Assembly: GCF_038003045.1 (NCBI RefSeq)
Contig: NZ_JBBOOK010000001.1
Span: forward strand, 682,001-746,000
Length of the DNA stretch: 64,000 nt
From: Sporosarcina sp. FSL W7-1349
Lineage (GTDB): Bacteria > Bacillota > Bacilli > Bacillales_A > Planococcaceae
Direction of reading: 5' to 3'
This document shows positions 16,116 to 24,075 of the stretch, piece by piece. Positions within the stretch are counted from its first letter, which is position 1. Each line of letters starts with the position of its first letter. The notes below the pieces were generated by a model. That model had not been told where the DNA came from, did not search any database, and saw only the letters and a list, made by a program, of their open reading frames with translations. Made by a program: the position numbers and the translations under genes.

Positions 16116-16156
16116 GGGAAGGGTCCACCCCATCGGTTCTCCTGACAAAGCCCAAA

Positions 16157-16196
16157 TCGAACCAGTTCACTGGATTTCATTTGGGCCTACTTTTAT
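16157..16196 (+). terminator. Terminator of the SDR pair
   Basis: GCCCAAAT pairs with ATTTGGGC around an internal region in which AACCAGTT and AACTGGTT-like bases can also pair; CTACTTTTATATT follows. Confidence 0.6.
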
Positions 16197-16252
16197 ATTC
16201 TATAGTAAACTGTGTAAGGAGAGGGAGCTGTTATATAGAAAGTAGGGGTACC

Positions 16253-16666
16253 ATGAAACAAGAGACTGTTTTCGAAATCATTCACAATATGGATAAGTTC
16301 ACGAACAACTTAATTGTCCAGTGGAATAAATCATTCAATGAGGAATTAGGCATTTCGCATATCCTTCTTCTTGGCCATTTGAGTGTGCATGGGAAAAGCC
16401 GGCCTTCCGATATCGCAAAAGTCCTTGGCTTAACTCCCCCGACAGTTACGCATTTATCGGAAAAGCTCGTGAAAAAGGAACTGGCCGTCCGCCTGACTGA
16501 TGAAGAGGATCGGCGCAGTGTCTATTTGGACATTACCGATGCCGGGAAAGAGATGCTCGAACGAGCCAATCGGGAAGGCCACGTATTGCGGAAAAAGCTT
16601 TTTGAAAAACTGACGTTGGAGGAGCAGCAACAAATGCTCCATATTTATCAAAAGATGAATGATTGA
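16253..16666 (+). CDS. MarR family transcriptional regulator
   Basis: A 137-residue winged-helix regulator. The recognition region KSRPSDIAKVLGLTPPTVTHLSEKLVKK and the wing with DEEDRRSVYLDITDAGKEML are typical of MarR. The ATG at 16253 has AGGGGT upstream; 24 further codons in the open frame are unsupported. It lies just after the two SDR genes and is a candidate regulator for them. The ligand is unknown. Confidence 0.85.
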   Translation: MKQETVFEIIHNMDKFTNNLIVQWNKSFNEELGISHILLLGHLSVHGKSRPSDIAKVLGLTPPTVTHLSEKLVKKELAVRLTDEEDRRSVYLDITDAGKEMLERANREGHVLRKKLFEKLTLEEQQQMLHIYQKMND

Positions 16667-16704
16667 GGAGCACAAAGCCTGCTCTTCCGTCAGGCTTCAA
16701 TGCT

Positions 16705-16750
16705 AACACCTCCCCTTGATCGACTGGAATATCGATCAAAGGGAGGTGTT
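16705..16750. terminator. Long perfect hairpin between convergent genes
   Basis: AACACCTCCCCTTGATCGA (16705-16723) pairs with its inverted copy (16732-16750) at all but one position. It is followed by TTTTGG on the plus strand and separates the MarR gene from the convergent GIY-YIG gene. Confidence 0.8.
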
Positions 16751-16764
16751 TTGGTATAGCTGTA

Positions 16765-17121
16765 TTACTTTTTCCGGTTGTATCCTCTTTCGCCATAAGG
16801 TTGAAGCTGGTCTAGCCATTTGTTTTCCAGTTCCTGCAATGCTTCTTTTTCATTGAAATAAGGTTCGTCTTTCTTTTTGAGTGTTTCAAGTATGTCGATG
16901 CTGAACGCACTTGCGCCAAAATGACTCCAGTCTTTCTGAAGTTCTGTAGTTGTCGGTGGGGCAGTGCCGGCTTCCAAACTGAATTTCAGACCGTTTATTG
17001 TTTTGAAATTCCTTGTGCTGCCGACGAATAATTTACCGTTTTCATTATTTTTTATTTGAAAAATGCCGCCTTCTATCGGGGTTTCCTTATACATCTGTTT
17101 TAAATGCCTTTTTCGCTCCAT
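16765..17121 (-). CDS. GIY-YIG nuclease family protein
   Basis: A 118-residue protein with a degenerate GIY-YIG start (GGIFQIKNNENGKLFVGST) and a KFSLEAG and ALQELENKWLDQLQPYGERGYN ending, like small stand-alone GIY-YIG proteins of Bacillus. The family includes DNA repair and homing nucleases, but the role of the single-domain proteins is unclear. The ATG at 17121 has AAGGAG at 8 bp; the GTG at 17130 would overlap that site. It lies 18 bp downstream of the DUF2087 regulator gene on the same strand, probably in one transcript. Confidence 0.8.
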   Translation of the reverse strand: MERKRHLKQMYKETPIEGGIFQIKNNENGKLFVGSTRNFKTINGLKFSLEAGTAPPTTTELQKDWSHFGASAFSIDILETLKKKDEPYFNEKEALQELENKWLDQLQPYGERGYNRKK

Positions 17122-17139
17122 TTGAGCCACTCCTTACTC

Positions 17140-17895
17140 TTATTGGTTCAGCCAATATTGACTTCCATCGGGCTTTCTTCCTAAAAAGCCATATTCGATT
17201 AAATAGCGCCGAATCTTTATATAATCATCATACATACTTTCCAACACTTGATTGATTTCATGTTCGGTATAGGCAGCGTCACGATCGAATCGTTTGGCCA
17301 TTTCCCGCAGAACAATATATCTCTGTTTTTCTTTAGGCGGGAATTTGGTTAATCGGCCTTGGGTCCCTTCCGGTAAAAACTTTTGGACGATCTCTTGTCG
17401 CTCCTCTTCTGTGACGGCATAGCGGTCATCGACCATTTTGGCTGTTTTATGAGGCGGGACAAAGGCCGGCGCATACTGATCTTTTTCCTTTAACAGCTCC
17501 ATAATCGCTAAAAAGGTTTTGGCTTGGCGCTCTTTCTCTTTTAAAGAAAAGCGATGATGCCTAATTGTGGAAGTGCTGCCGATCCCCATTTCTGCTTGCA
17601 CCTCTTTATCGCTTTTCCCCTCATAAAAAAGACGGAGCAGAAGATTCTGATGGTCTGTAAGGCCTGTCAGTTTCTTATCCAGATTCAGGAGATACTCAAA
17701 AACGGATTGGTGGGTACGCTCGATATGAATCCGGATATATCGCTCGGCTTCGTAAAAGATTCCATCAACCGGGTATATGATCCCTTTTTCAATTTTCTCC
17801 CCGCATAACAGGCAAGTATAGGAATTCGACTCTTCCATATATCCCTGTTTTAGTTCATCCAACGTGGCGTTCCAAAACTGATCTGAAATATCCAT
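17140..17895 (-). CDS. DUF2087 domain-containing putative transcriptional regulator
   Basis: A 251-residue protein. Residues 1-70 contain a CLLC zinc-ribbon-like pair and an HIERTH segment. A LuxR-type HTH-like stretch (LTDHQNLLLRLFYEGKSDKEVQAEMGIGSTSTIRHH) follows, and the C-terminal 70 residues match DUF2087 (YTEHEINQVLESMYDDY... RRYLIEYGFLGRKPDGSQYWL). Such proteins are annotated as regulators without a known target. The ATG at 17895 follows AGGATGTG; an in-frame TTG lies 21 bp upstream. It is transcribed with the GIY-YIG gene. Confidence 0.8.
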   Translation of the reverse strand: MDISDQFWNATLDELKQGYMEESNSYTCLLCGEKIEKGIIYPVDGIFYEAERYIRIHIERTHQSVFEYLLNLDKKLTGLTDHQNLLLRLFYEGKSDKEVQAEMGIGSTSTIRHHRFSLKEKERQAKTFLAIMELLKEKDQYAPAFVPPHKTAKMVDDRYAVTEEERQEIVQKFLPEGTQGRLTKFPPKEKQRYIVLREMAKRFDRDAAYTEHEINQVLESMYDDYIKIRRYLIEYGFLGRKPDGSQYWLNQ

Positions 17896-18166
17896 CGTAT
17901 AAACACATCCTATCAATAATGAAATACAGTAAACGAATTAACTTATTGTTTTCTCAACAACAAACATATTAAAGTAAAGTTAGTGTATTGTCAAATGAGG
18001 TCTTAAACAAAAACTATCATTGTTTAATTTAAAGCAAACAAAGTATATTGTTGTTTGGCATATCGTAATTGAAAATCAAGTGAATCTTGATTAACCCATT
18101 GAGGCTGCGACAAAAAAACGTTACAGTTAAAGAGGTATATAGATCAGCGGGGAAGGGGAGAATAGA

Positions 18167-18829
18167 ATGTCCAAACGGGAGATTGTCACATTTTCAATCG
18201 GGAAGCCCAAAACGGTGCCTTATGGAAATGAGAAAGAAATGGTGACGGGGATATGCAAAGGGAAAGTGGAAGAAGCGTTCTTATCAAAAGACGGTTTTCA
18301 TGGAGACGGCGTGGCGGATTTGCGCTTTCACGGCGGACCGGATCGGGCGGTGTGTGTGTACCCGTTCGAGCATTATGCGCAATGGGAAGCAGAATTCCAA
18401 AAACCTTTGGCGGATGCGACATTTGGTGAGAATTTGACAGTGGCAAATATGCTCGAAACGGACGTATTTATCGGCGACATCTTCCGGGTGGGGGATGCGG
18501 TCATCCAAGTGACACAAGGCCGAGTGCCCTGCAGCACGATTTCAAAAAGGACCGGATTGCCGCAGCTTATGAAACGGATGATAGAAACGGGTTATACCGG
18601 CTATTTATGCAGAGTGTTAGAAGAAGGGGTTGTAAGAAGAGATTCGACCATTACCTTACTCGAACAGCACCCAGCTAACGTTTCCATCCAGTTCGGCAAT
18701 GAAATTTATTTTCACCAGCCTCAAAATATAGAAGCACTGAAACGGATTGTCGCTGTCGAGGCACTTGCGGAGGAGTGGCGCAAGTCCCTTCAAAAGCGGA
18801 TCGTTAATTTGGTAGGGGTAAAAGGATAA
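18167..18829 (+). CDS. MOSC domain-containing protein (YiiM/YflK type)
   Basis: A 220-residue protein with an N-terminal MOSC domain: DGFHGDGVADLRFHGGPDRAV, FGENLTV and the conserved Cys in GRVPCSTISKR. A C-terminal 3-alpha segment runs from about residue 165. MOSC proteins bind the molybdenum cofactor or sulfur; YiiM-type enzymes reduce N-hydroxylated compounds with a partner. The ATG has GGGGAAGGGGAGAATAG upstream. It is monocistronic, between the DUF2087 gene (divergent) and a terminator. Confidence 0.87.
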   Translation: MSKREIVTFSIGKPKTVPYGNEKEMVTGICKGKVEEAFLSKDGFHGDGVADLRFHGGPDRAVCVYPFEHYAQWEAEFQKPLADATFGENLTVANMLETDVFIGDIFRVGDAVIQVTQGRVPCSTISKRTGLPQLMKRMIETGYTGYLCRVLEEGVVRRDSTITLLEQHPANVSIQFGNEIYFHQPQNIEALKRIVAVEALAEEWRKSLQKRIVNLVGVKG

Positions 18830-18923
18830 ATCCTAGTCTCAATGAGGTACGCGAAATGCCTAGCATGTGTGTCAACGACTTTCGATTTCGAGTTGGCGGA
18901 TTGTTGGCAACTCCTATTTTTCC

Positions 18924-18968
18924 AAAAAAGTGTTCAACGGGAAACTCATTCCCATTGAACACTTTTTT
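18924..18968 (+). terminator. Terminator of the MOSC gene
   Basis: AAAAAAGTGTTCAA pairs with TTGAACACTTTTTT across a short loop, a strong bidirectional hairpin. Confidence 0.9.
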
Positions 18969-19109
18969 GTTAGGGTTTTATGGTAAAGGTTTGGACCACG
19001 TTAATCTGTTGAACCATTTATAACTGGGAGACGGAAATATTCTAAAAGTAGACAAAGGTAGCAACTTACTATACTATTTTGTGTGCCAATGTGATGGAAA
19101 TGTCTTATA

Positions 19110-19232
19110 AATGCTATTGTTGATGGATTAGCACTACAAGCAATAGTACAGAAGGATTTTTCAGTAGATAACACATATGAAGAACTTGAACAATTATTTA
19201 AAAGCCTTTCCCATTTACTGAAAGGAGGATAA
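19110..19232 (+). pseudogene. C-terminal remnant of a TetR family regulator
   Basis: The frame NAIVDGLALQAIVQKDFSV...YEELEQLFKSLSHLLKGG ends at a TAA at 19230 and looks like the last 40 residues of a TetR regulator. A stop codon lies in frame just upstream at 19092, and no N-terminal HTH region can be read before it. The rest of the 18,830-19,235 gap holds only the MOSC terminator and unassigned AT-rich sequence. TetR genes often precede DUF5367 genes, as this remnant does. Confidence 0.6.
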
Positions 19233-19235
19233 ATA

Positions 19236-19643
19236 TTGAAAGAATGTTTTATCCCGATAATTTCGGGTATAGTCATTTGGTTCTTTGCTACATTGTTTTT
19301 TGTGTTTTTTGGAGAACATGTACTTTTCAGTCCTGGTACAGAAAACTACTCATCAAGCATTTTGTTATTAGTTATTGGGACGGGGCTTTTAATATGGGGG
19401 ATTACTTATATTTATCTATTATTTGATAAAACAAAAAATGCACCATTAAAGTTTGGAATAATTGGAACTTTCATTGGTTTATCGTTAGACGCATTCTCTT
19501 TATCTAAAAACAATTTAATTTTTCCTAAATTAGATGATCCGCAAATTATTGCGTTTACGGTGTGGATGTCCTTTGCTTATGCGTTATATTTATTTATTCC
19601 CGCAATAATTAACCAACAAAGAACTAAAAATCTTAAGATCTAA
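19236..19643 (+). CDS. DUF5367-like integral membrane protein
   Basis: A 135-residue protein with four predicted membrane segments (near residues 5-28, 42-63, 73-90 and 107-125) and short loops, resembling the DUF5367 family, which has no known function. The start is TTG with AAAGGAGG 7 bp upstream; this site overlaps the stop of the TetR remnant, so the two were probably coupled. With the regulator broken, expression may now be uncontrolled or lost. Confidence 0.7.
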   Translation: MKECFIPIISGIVIWFFATLFFVFFGEHVLFSPGTENYSSSILLLVIGTGLLIWGITYIYLLFDKTKNAPLKFGIIGTFIGLSLDAFSLSKNNLIFPKLDDPQIIAFTVWMSFAYALYLFIPAIINQQRTKNLKI

Positions 19644-19708
19644 CACGAGAGAGCTATAAAACCAACATGTGTAATTTTAATTAATTGTAACCGCAGATAG
19701 AATCGAAC

Positions 19709-19742
19709 AAAAGCAGGCATGTCACATATGCCTGCTTTTTTT
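19709..19742 (+). terminator. Terminator after the DUF5367 gene
   Basis: AAAAGCAGGCAT pairs with ATGCCTGCTTTT around a 7-base loop and is followed by further T. Confidence 0.9.
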
Positions 19743-19757
19743 AATGCGTTCGTAATT

Positions 19758-19824
19758 GTGACAGTCACCTGTGCAATTCCGACCCAATTCAGAATTATGT
19801 CTGAATTGTCATGGTGACTGTCAT
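19758..19824. repeat. Dispersed palindromic element, copy 1
   Basis: The outer arms are GTGACAGTCACC (19758-19769) and GGTGACTGTCAT (19813-19824). The inner arms CAATTCAGA and TCTGAATTG are perfectly inverted around ATTATG. The left linker (TGTGCAATTCCGACC) is longer than the right (TCAT). The same plan is found at 21757 and 27785. Confidence 0.8.
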
Positions 19825-19863
19825 CGTAGAAGTAGAGGTTGCAGAAAATAGAACAACCGTGTA

Positions 19864-19890
19864 TAGTGTATATAAAGTATATATACACTA
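19864..19890. promoter_or_regulatory. Perfect 11-bp inverted repeat, candidate YtrA-type operator
   Basis: TAGTGTATATA (19864-19874) and TATATACACTA (19880-19890) are exact inverted copies separated by 5 bp. They lie 21 bp before the GntR gene and overlap its likely -10 region, which suggests autorepression. Confidence 0.65.
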
Positions 19891-19911
19891 TGTCGGAAGA
19901 AGAGGGATTGC

Positions 19912-20283
19912 ATGCAGATTATTATTTCCAACAGTTCGAAGGAGCCGATTTATGAACAGATTACGAAGCAGATCAAATCGTCTATTTTAGCAGGGGCGCT
20001 GCAGGAGGGGGAGGCGTTGCCTTCCATCCGCCAGCTCGCCAAGGATTTGCAGATCAGTGTCATTACGACGAAGCGGGCCTATGAGGAGTTGGAGAAAGCG
20101 GGTTTCATCTATTCCATTGTCGGCAAAGGCTCTTTTGTTGCGGAACAAAATTTGGAAGTCATCCGGGAGAAGAAGTTGAAAGTCATTGAGGAACAGTTGA
20201 GCGCGGTCATTACAAATAGCAGGGAAATCGGCCTCTCCCTGGACGAACTGCAGCAGTTATTGAAGATTTTATACGAGGAGTGA
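19912..20283 (+). CDS. GntR family regulator, YtrA subfamily
   Basis: A 123-residue regulator with the GntR winged helix at the N-terminus (EPIYEQITKQIKSSILAG... LPSIRQLAKDLQISVITTKRAYEELEKAGFIYSIVGKGSFV) and a short C-terminal helical part typical of the YtrA subfamily. It precedes and probably represses the ABC transporter genes, as YtrA does for ytrBCDEF in B. subtilis. The ABC ATPase gene follows directly. The start ATG is supported by AGAAGAGGGATTGC. Confidence 0.88.
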   Translation: MQIIISNSSKEPIYEQITKQIKSSILAGALQEGEALPSIRQLAKDLQISVITTKRAYEELEKAGFIYSIVGKGSFVAEQNLEVIREKKLKVIEEQLSAVITNSREIGLSLDELQQLLKILYEE

Positions 20284-20288
20284 TGGGA

Positions 20289-21155
20289 ATGGAACATGTG
20301 GTGGAATTAAAAAATGTAACGAAGCATTTTAAAGGCTTTTCTGTAAAAAATATCGATCTGCAAGTGAAGCAAGGCTTTGTCACCGGTTTTATCGGAGCGA
20401 ATGGTGCCGGGAAGTCGACGACGATTAAAATGATGATGAATTTATTAAGGCCGGATGCCGGTGAGGTGAAGTTGTTCGGCTTGGACTACGCAACGCATGA
20501 AAAGGCGATCAAGGAGCGCATCGGGTTTGTCTACGATGGCAATGTGTTTTTTGAAGGGCTGAATTTGAAAGATATTAAACGGATTGTGGCGCCGGCTTAC
20601 AAACAATGGGATGATGTCTTATTTAATCGATATATCGACCAATTCGAATTGCCGTTGAACAAGCCGGTGAAGAAGTTCTCGAAGGGGATGCAAATGAAGG
20701 CCTCCCTAGCAATTGCGTTGTCGCATCATGCGGAGCTGATCATCATGGATGAGCCGACCGCGGGGTTGGACCCGATTTTCAGGCGGGAGCTGTTGGAGCT
20801 TCTACAGGAATTAATGGTGGATGGCGACCGAACCATATTTTTCTCTACCCATATTACGACAGATTTGAATCGGATTGCAGATTACATCGCCTTCATCCAG
20901 GGTGGGGAATTAGTGTTCAATCAATCCATTCACGATGTAGCCGAAAACTTTGCGCTCGTCAAAGGGAGAAATGAACTGTTGGACCGTGATACGGAAAAAG
21001 AATTCGTTTCTATTCATCAAGCGCCAACTGGATTTGAGGCGTTGACGGATAATGTGCGAGCGGTGCAACAGGTTTTCGGAGACTCTGTCATAATGGAACG
21101 GGCATCTTTGGAAGATATCATGTACTACATGAAAGGAAGGAATAGCTATGTTTAA
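20289..21155 (+). CDS. ABC transporter ATP-binding protein (YtrB-like)
   Basis: A 288-residue ATPase with Walker A GANGAGKST, signature KKFSKGMQMKASLAIALSHH, Walker B LIIMDEPTAGLD and the H-loop STHITTD. It would energise the permease encoded next, probably exporting a peptide, antibiotic or lipid-type compound under GntR control. The ATG at 20289 has GAGGAGTG at good distance; two in-frame starts (20280, 20283) are closer to that site. It overlaps the permease gene by 8 bp. Confidence 0.88.
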   Translation: MEHVVELKNVTKHFKGFSVKNIDLQVKQGFVTGFIGANGAGKSTTIKMMMNLLRPDAGEVKLFGLDYATHEKAIKERIGFVYDGNVFFEGLNLKDIKRIVAPAYKQWDDVLFNRYIDQFELPLNKPVKKFSKGMQMKASLAIALSHHAELIIMDEPTAGLDPIFRRELLELLQELMVDGDRTIFFSTHITTDLNRIADYIAFIQGGELVFNQSIHDVAENFALVKGRNELLDRDTEKEFVSIHQAPTGFEALTDNVRAVQQVFGDSVIMERASLEDIMYYMKGRNSYV

Positions 21156-21753
21156 CTTGATTAGGCGCGATGTTATCCTACAGAAAAGACAGCTGCTCGT
21201 CTTTATCCCTTTTATCGTTTTTTTTATCATTATGGACTCGCACCCGGCGCTGATTTTTCTCGTCGCGAGCATTTTTATCCCGTTTAATACGTATGCGTAC
21301 GATGAAAAAGCGGAGACGAATATTTTACTGAATTCCTTGCCATACACACGTAACGAGATCGTCGCATCACGCTATCTTGGGGCCATCGTGTATATGATGT
21401 TGTCCATCGGAGTGACAAGTCTGGCGCTATTTGTGCTGAATAAACCGTTTGCGATGGTGGATATCGGGGTGGGCAGCGGCTTATTTTTACTATTCGCTTC
21501 GTTCACTTTTCCGTTGTTTTATATATTTAAACCCGGATACATTTCCGCGGCTGTGCTCATCAGTTTTCTCTTGTTGGCAGGCATCGGGCCGCAAACTGTA
21601 ATATTTTTAGCCAAACATGCAACGTCAGTTACTCAATTCATCGGCAATTTGTCCATACCGGTTTTGTATACGGGAGCAGCCTTTTTGATTATGACACTTT
21701 ACGCGCTTTCCTGGATAACGACGACAATCATTTACCAGCGAAAGGCGTTCTGA
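21148..21753 (+). CDS. ABC-2 type transporter permease
   Basis: A 201-residue membrane protein with about six hydrophobic segments and the NILLNSLPYTRNEIVASRYLGAIVY motif common to ABC-2 permeases of the YtrB partner group. It forms the membrane part of the exporter with the ATPase encoded just upstream. The start overlaps the ATPase gene. The substrate is unknown. A copy of the dispersed palindromic element lies 3 bp after its stop codon. Confidence 0.82.
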   Translation: MFNLIRRDVILQKRQLLVFIPFIVFFIIMDSHPALIFLVASIFIPFNTYAYDEKAETNILLNSLPYTRNEIVASRYLGAIVYMMLSIGVTSLALFVLNKPFAMVDIGVGSGLFLLFASFTFPLFYIFKPGYISAAVLISFLLLAGIGPQTVIFLAKHATSVTQFIGNLSIPVLYTGAAFLIMTLYALSWITTTIIYQRKAF

Positions 21754-21756
21754 AGT

Positions 21757-21831
21757 GGTGACAGTCACCTACGCAATTTCGACACAATTTGGAATAGTGT
21801 CTGAATTGCATTGGTGACTGTCACCTTTTTT
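21757..21831. repeat. Dispersed palindromic element, copy 2 (also a terminator)
   Basis: GGTGACAGTCACC (21757-21769) and GGTGACTGTCACC (21813-21825) pair perfectly. The inner arms CAATTTGGA and TCTGAATTG are imperfect. A run of six T follows, so it can end the GntR-ABC operon transcript. Confidence 0.8.
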
Positions 21832-21838
21832 ATGTTGC

Positions 21839-21887
21839 AAATACAACAAATTTAAGGTAAATTTATCGTATTCCTTTTCTTGTATTT
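21839..21887. promoter_or_regulatory. Candidate MarR operator region
   Basis: AAATACAA (21839-21846) and TTGTATTT (21880-21887) are inverted copies flanking the likely promoter of the MarR-paiA-paiB unit. Each is near an ACAACAAA direct repeat. Confidence 0.4.
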
Positions 21888-21916
21888 ACAACAAAAAATA
21901 ATCTAAGGAGTTCCGT

Positions 21917-22369
21917 ATGAAGGAAATACTTCGTGAAATTGGCATGATTGCAAGGGCTTTAGATTCTATCAGTAATATCGAATTTAAGGAACATCACCTG
22001 ACAAAAGGACAGTATTTATATCTAGTCCGAATCTGTGAAAATCCAGGAATCATTCAAGAAAAATTAGCTGAGATGATAATGGTCGATCGGACTACAACAG
22101 CTCGGGCAATACAGAAACTAGAAATGCAAGGTTTCATTCAAAAAAGAGATGATAGCCAGAACCGAAAGATTAAGAAACTATATCCAACAGAGAAAGGGAA
22201 GAGTGTTTACCCGTTCATCAGAAGAGAAAATGATCATTCCAATACAGTCGCATTAGCCGGAATATCTGAAGATGAAATAGAAACTTTATTTGATCTTCTC
22301 CAGAAGGTTAGAAAAAATATAGAAACCGATTGGGAATTTGTCAAAAAGGGAAACAAGAGGAATTATTAA
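21917..22369 (+). CDS. MarR family transcriptional regulator upstream of paiAB
   Basis: A 150-residue MarR protein with the HTH stretch IIQEKLAEMIMVDRTTTARAIQKLEMQGFIQK and a wing containing DDSQNRKIKKLYPTEKG. The ATG follows TAAGGAGTTCCGT. It lies 15 bp before paiA, in the same transcript as paiA and paiB, and probably controls them together with itself through the inverted repeat upstream. Confidence 0.86.
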   Translation: MKEILREIGMIARALDSISNIEFKEHHLTKGQYLYLVRICENPGIIQEKLAEMIMVDRTTTARAIQKLEMQGFIQKRDDSQNRKIKKLYPTEKGKSVYPFIRRENDHSNTVALAGISEDEIETLFDLLQKVRKNIETDWEFVKKGNKRNY

Positions 22370-22901
<532 letters not shown>

Positions 22902-22914
22902 AAGGCGGAATTTC

Positions 22915-23583
22915 ATGTACATCCCTGCGTATTTTAAAGTTACAGATATGGATGAAATTAGAGAATTCATTCGGAGGCATTCTTTTGGAACTGTTGTCAC
23001 AACCGAACAAGGGAAACCGATTGCGACCCATTTGCCATTGGAGTTGCACAAGCAGGGAGAGGATTATTATATAACTGGGCATATGGCATACGCGAATCCA
23101 CATTGGAGGAATTTTGAGACGGATCCTGACAATGTTCTTGTCATGTATCAAGGCCCGCACTCTTACATCTCCTCATCTTGGTATAAATCTGAAAACGTGC
23201 CCACATGGAATTACCAAGCTGTCCATGTATATGGAACCGCTAGAATAATGGATGAAACGGAATTGGAAGAGGACCTGATTCTGTTATTACAAAAATATGA
23301 AAAACAGCGGAAGAACGCAGTGTTATGGGAAACTCTTTCTCCGCAAACAAAACAACAGATCAAAGGGATTGTCGGATTCAAAATTAAAATCCAGGAAGTC
23401 CAAGCCGCCTATAAATTAAGCCAAAATCGAAATGAAGAAGACTATGCCAACATCATTGATAAGCTACGTGAAGAAGGAAATTGTAATTCTCAACAGGTGG
23501 CAGATGCGATGACTGATAGAAATGGTGACTGTCACCAAAGGGGATTGCCACGATTTATAACAAGAAATGTTACGGATCGTTGA
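22915..23583 (+). CDS. paiB: PaiB-like FMN-binding transcriptional regulator with altered C-terminus
   Basis: A 222-residue protein. The first 200 residues match PaiB, including MYIPAYFKVTDMDEI, SFGTVVTTEQGKPIATHLPL, SSWYKSENVPTWNYQAVHVYG and GIVGFKIKIQEVQAAYKLSQNR. PaiB has a split-barrel flavin-binding fold and in B. subtilis represses sporulation and degradative enzyme genes. The last 24 residues (after VADAMTDR) differ from the normal short Lys-rich end because a GGTGACTGTCACC repeat lies inside the reading frame at 23524. The core should still fold. The ATG has AAAGGCGGA upstream. Confidence 0.87.
   Translation: MYIPAYFKVTDMDEIREFIRRHSFGTVVTTEQGKPIATHLPLELHKQGEDYYITGHMAYANPHWRNFETDPDNVLVMYQGPHSYISSSWYKSENVPTWNYQAVHVYGTARIMDETELEEDLILLLQKYEKQRKNAVLWETLSPQTKQQIKGIVGFKIKIQEVQAAYKLSQNRNEEDYANIIDKLREEGNCNSQQVADAMTDRNGDCHQRGLPRFITRNVTDR
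23524..23536. repeat. Single arm of the dispersed palindromic element inside the end of paiB
   Basis: GGTGACTGTCACC is identical to the right arm of the elements at 21813 and 27841. The reading frame of paiB continues through it and stops 45 bp later. Confidence 0.65.
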
Positions 23584-23634
23584 TAGATTTCACCCCTGGT
23601 CTCCTTTATATTGGGAGATAAGGAGATGAAAAAT

Positions 23635-24075
23635 ATGATCGGTATGAATATCCGCGTGTTGCGCAAAAGGAACAGATTGAGTCAGGAACAGTTGGCGGAA
23701 AAGGTGGATGTTTCGCGGCAGACCGTAGCGAAGTGGGAAAATGGCGAGGCCTTGCCGGATATTTATAAATGCAAGATTTTGAGCGATGTTTTCCAAGTGA
23801 CTTTGGATGAATTGTCCCAGAGTATGAGTGAGGAAGAAGCGAATCATCTCGCTCCGAAGGGGAAGCAGTTTTTCGGTGTCGTCAAGGTGGGGGAGCGGGG
23901 CCAGATTGTCATTCCGAAACAGGCACGGGATCTGTACCGAATCCAAGCGGGTGATAAACTCGTCATTTTGGGAGAGGACGAGACGAAAGGGATCGCCGTT
24001 TTGAAAAGTGAAGGGTTTCTGGAATTAGCCGAATTGATCCAGAAAAGCGAATTGAAGGCGGATGATCCGGAATGA
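23635..24075 (+). CDS. XRE HTH and AbrB-type domain fusion regulator
   Basis: A 146-residue protein. Residues 1-65 form an HTH_3 domain (LRKRNRLSQEQLAEKVDVSRQTVAKWENGEALPD), and residues 80-130 form a SpoVT/AbrB swapped-hairpin domain (VVKVGERGQIVIPKQARDLYRIQAGDKLVIL). Both are DNA-binding folds, an arrangement seen in Bacilli and Clostridia. The ATG at 23635 has AAGGAG at 9 bp. The stop codon overlaps the start of the glycosyltransferase gene by 4 bp, so the two are made together. Confidence 0.87.
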   Translation: MIGMNIRVLRKRNRLSQEQLAEKVDVSRQTVAKWENGEALPDIYKCKILSDVFQVTLDELSQSMSEEEANHLAPKGKQFFGVVKVGERGQIVIPKQARDLYRIQAGDKLVILGEDETKGIAVLKSEGFLELAELIQKSELKADDPE

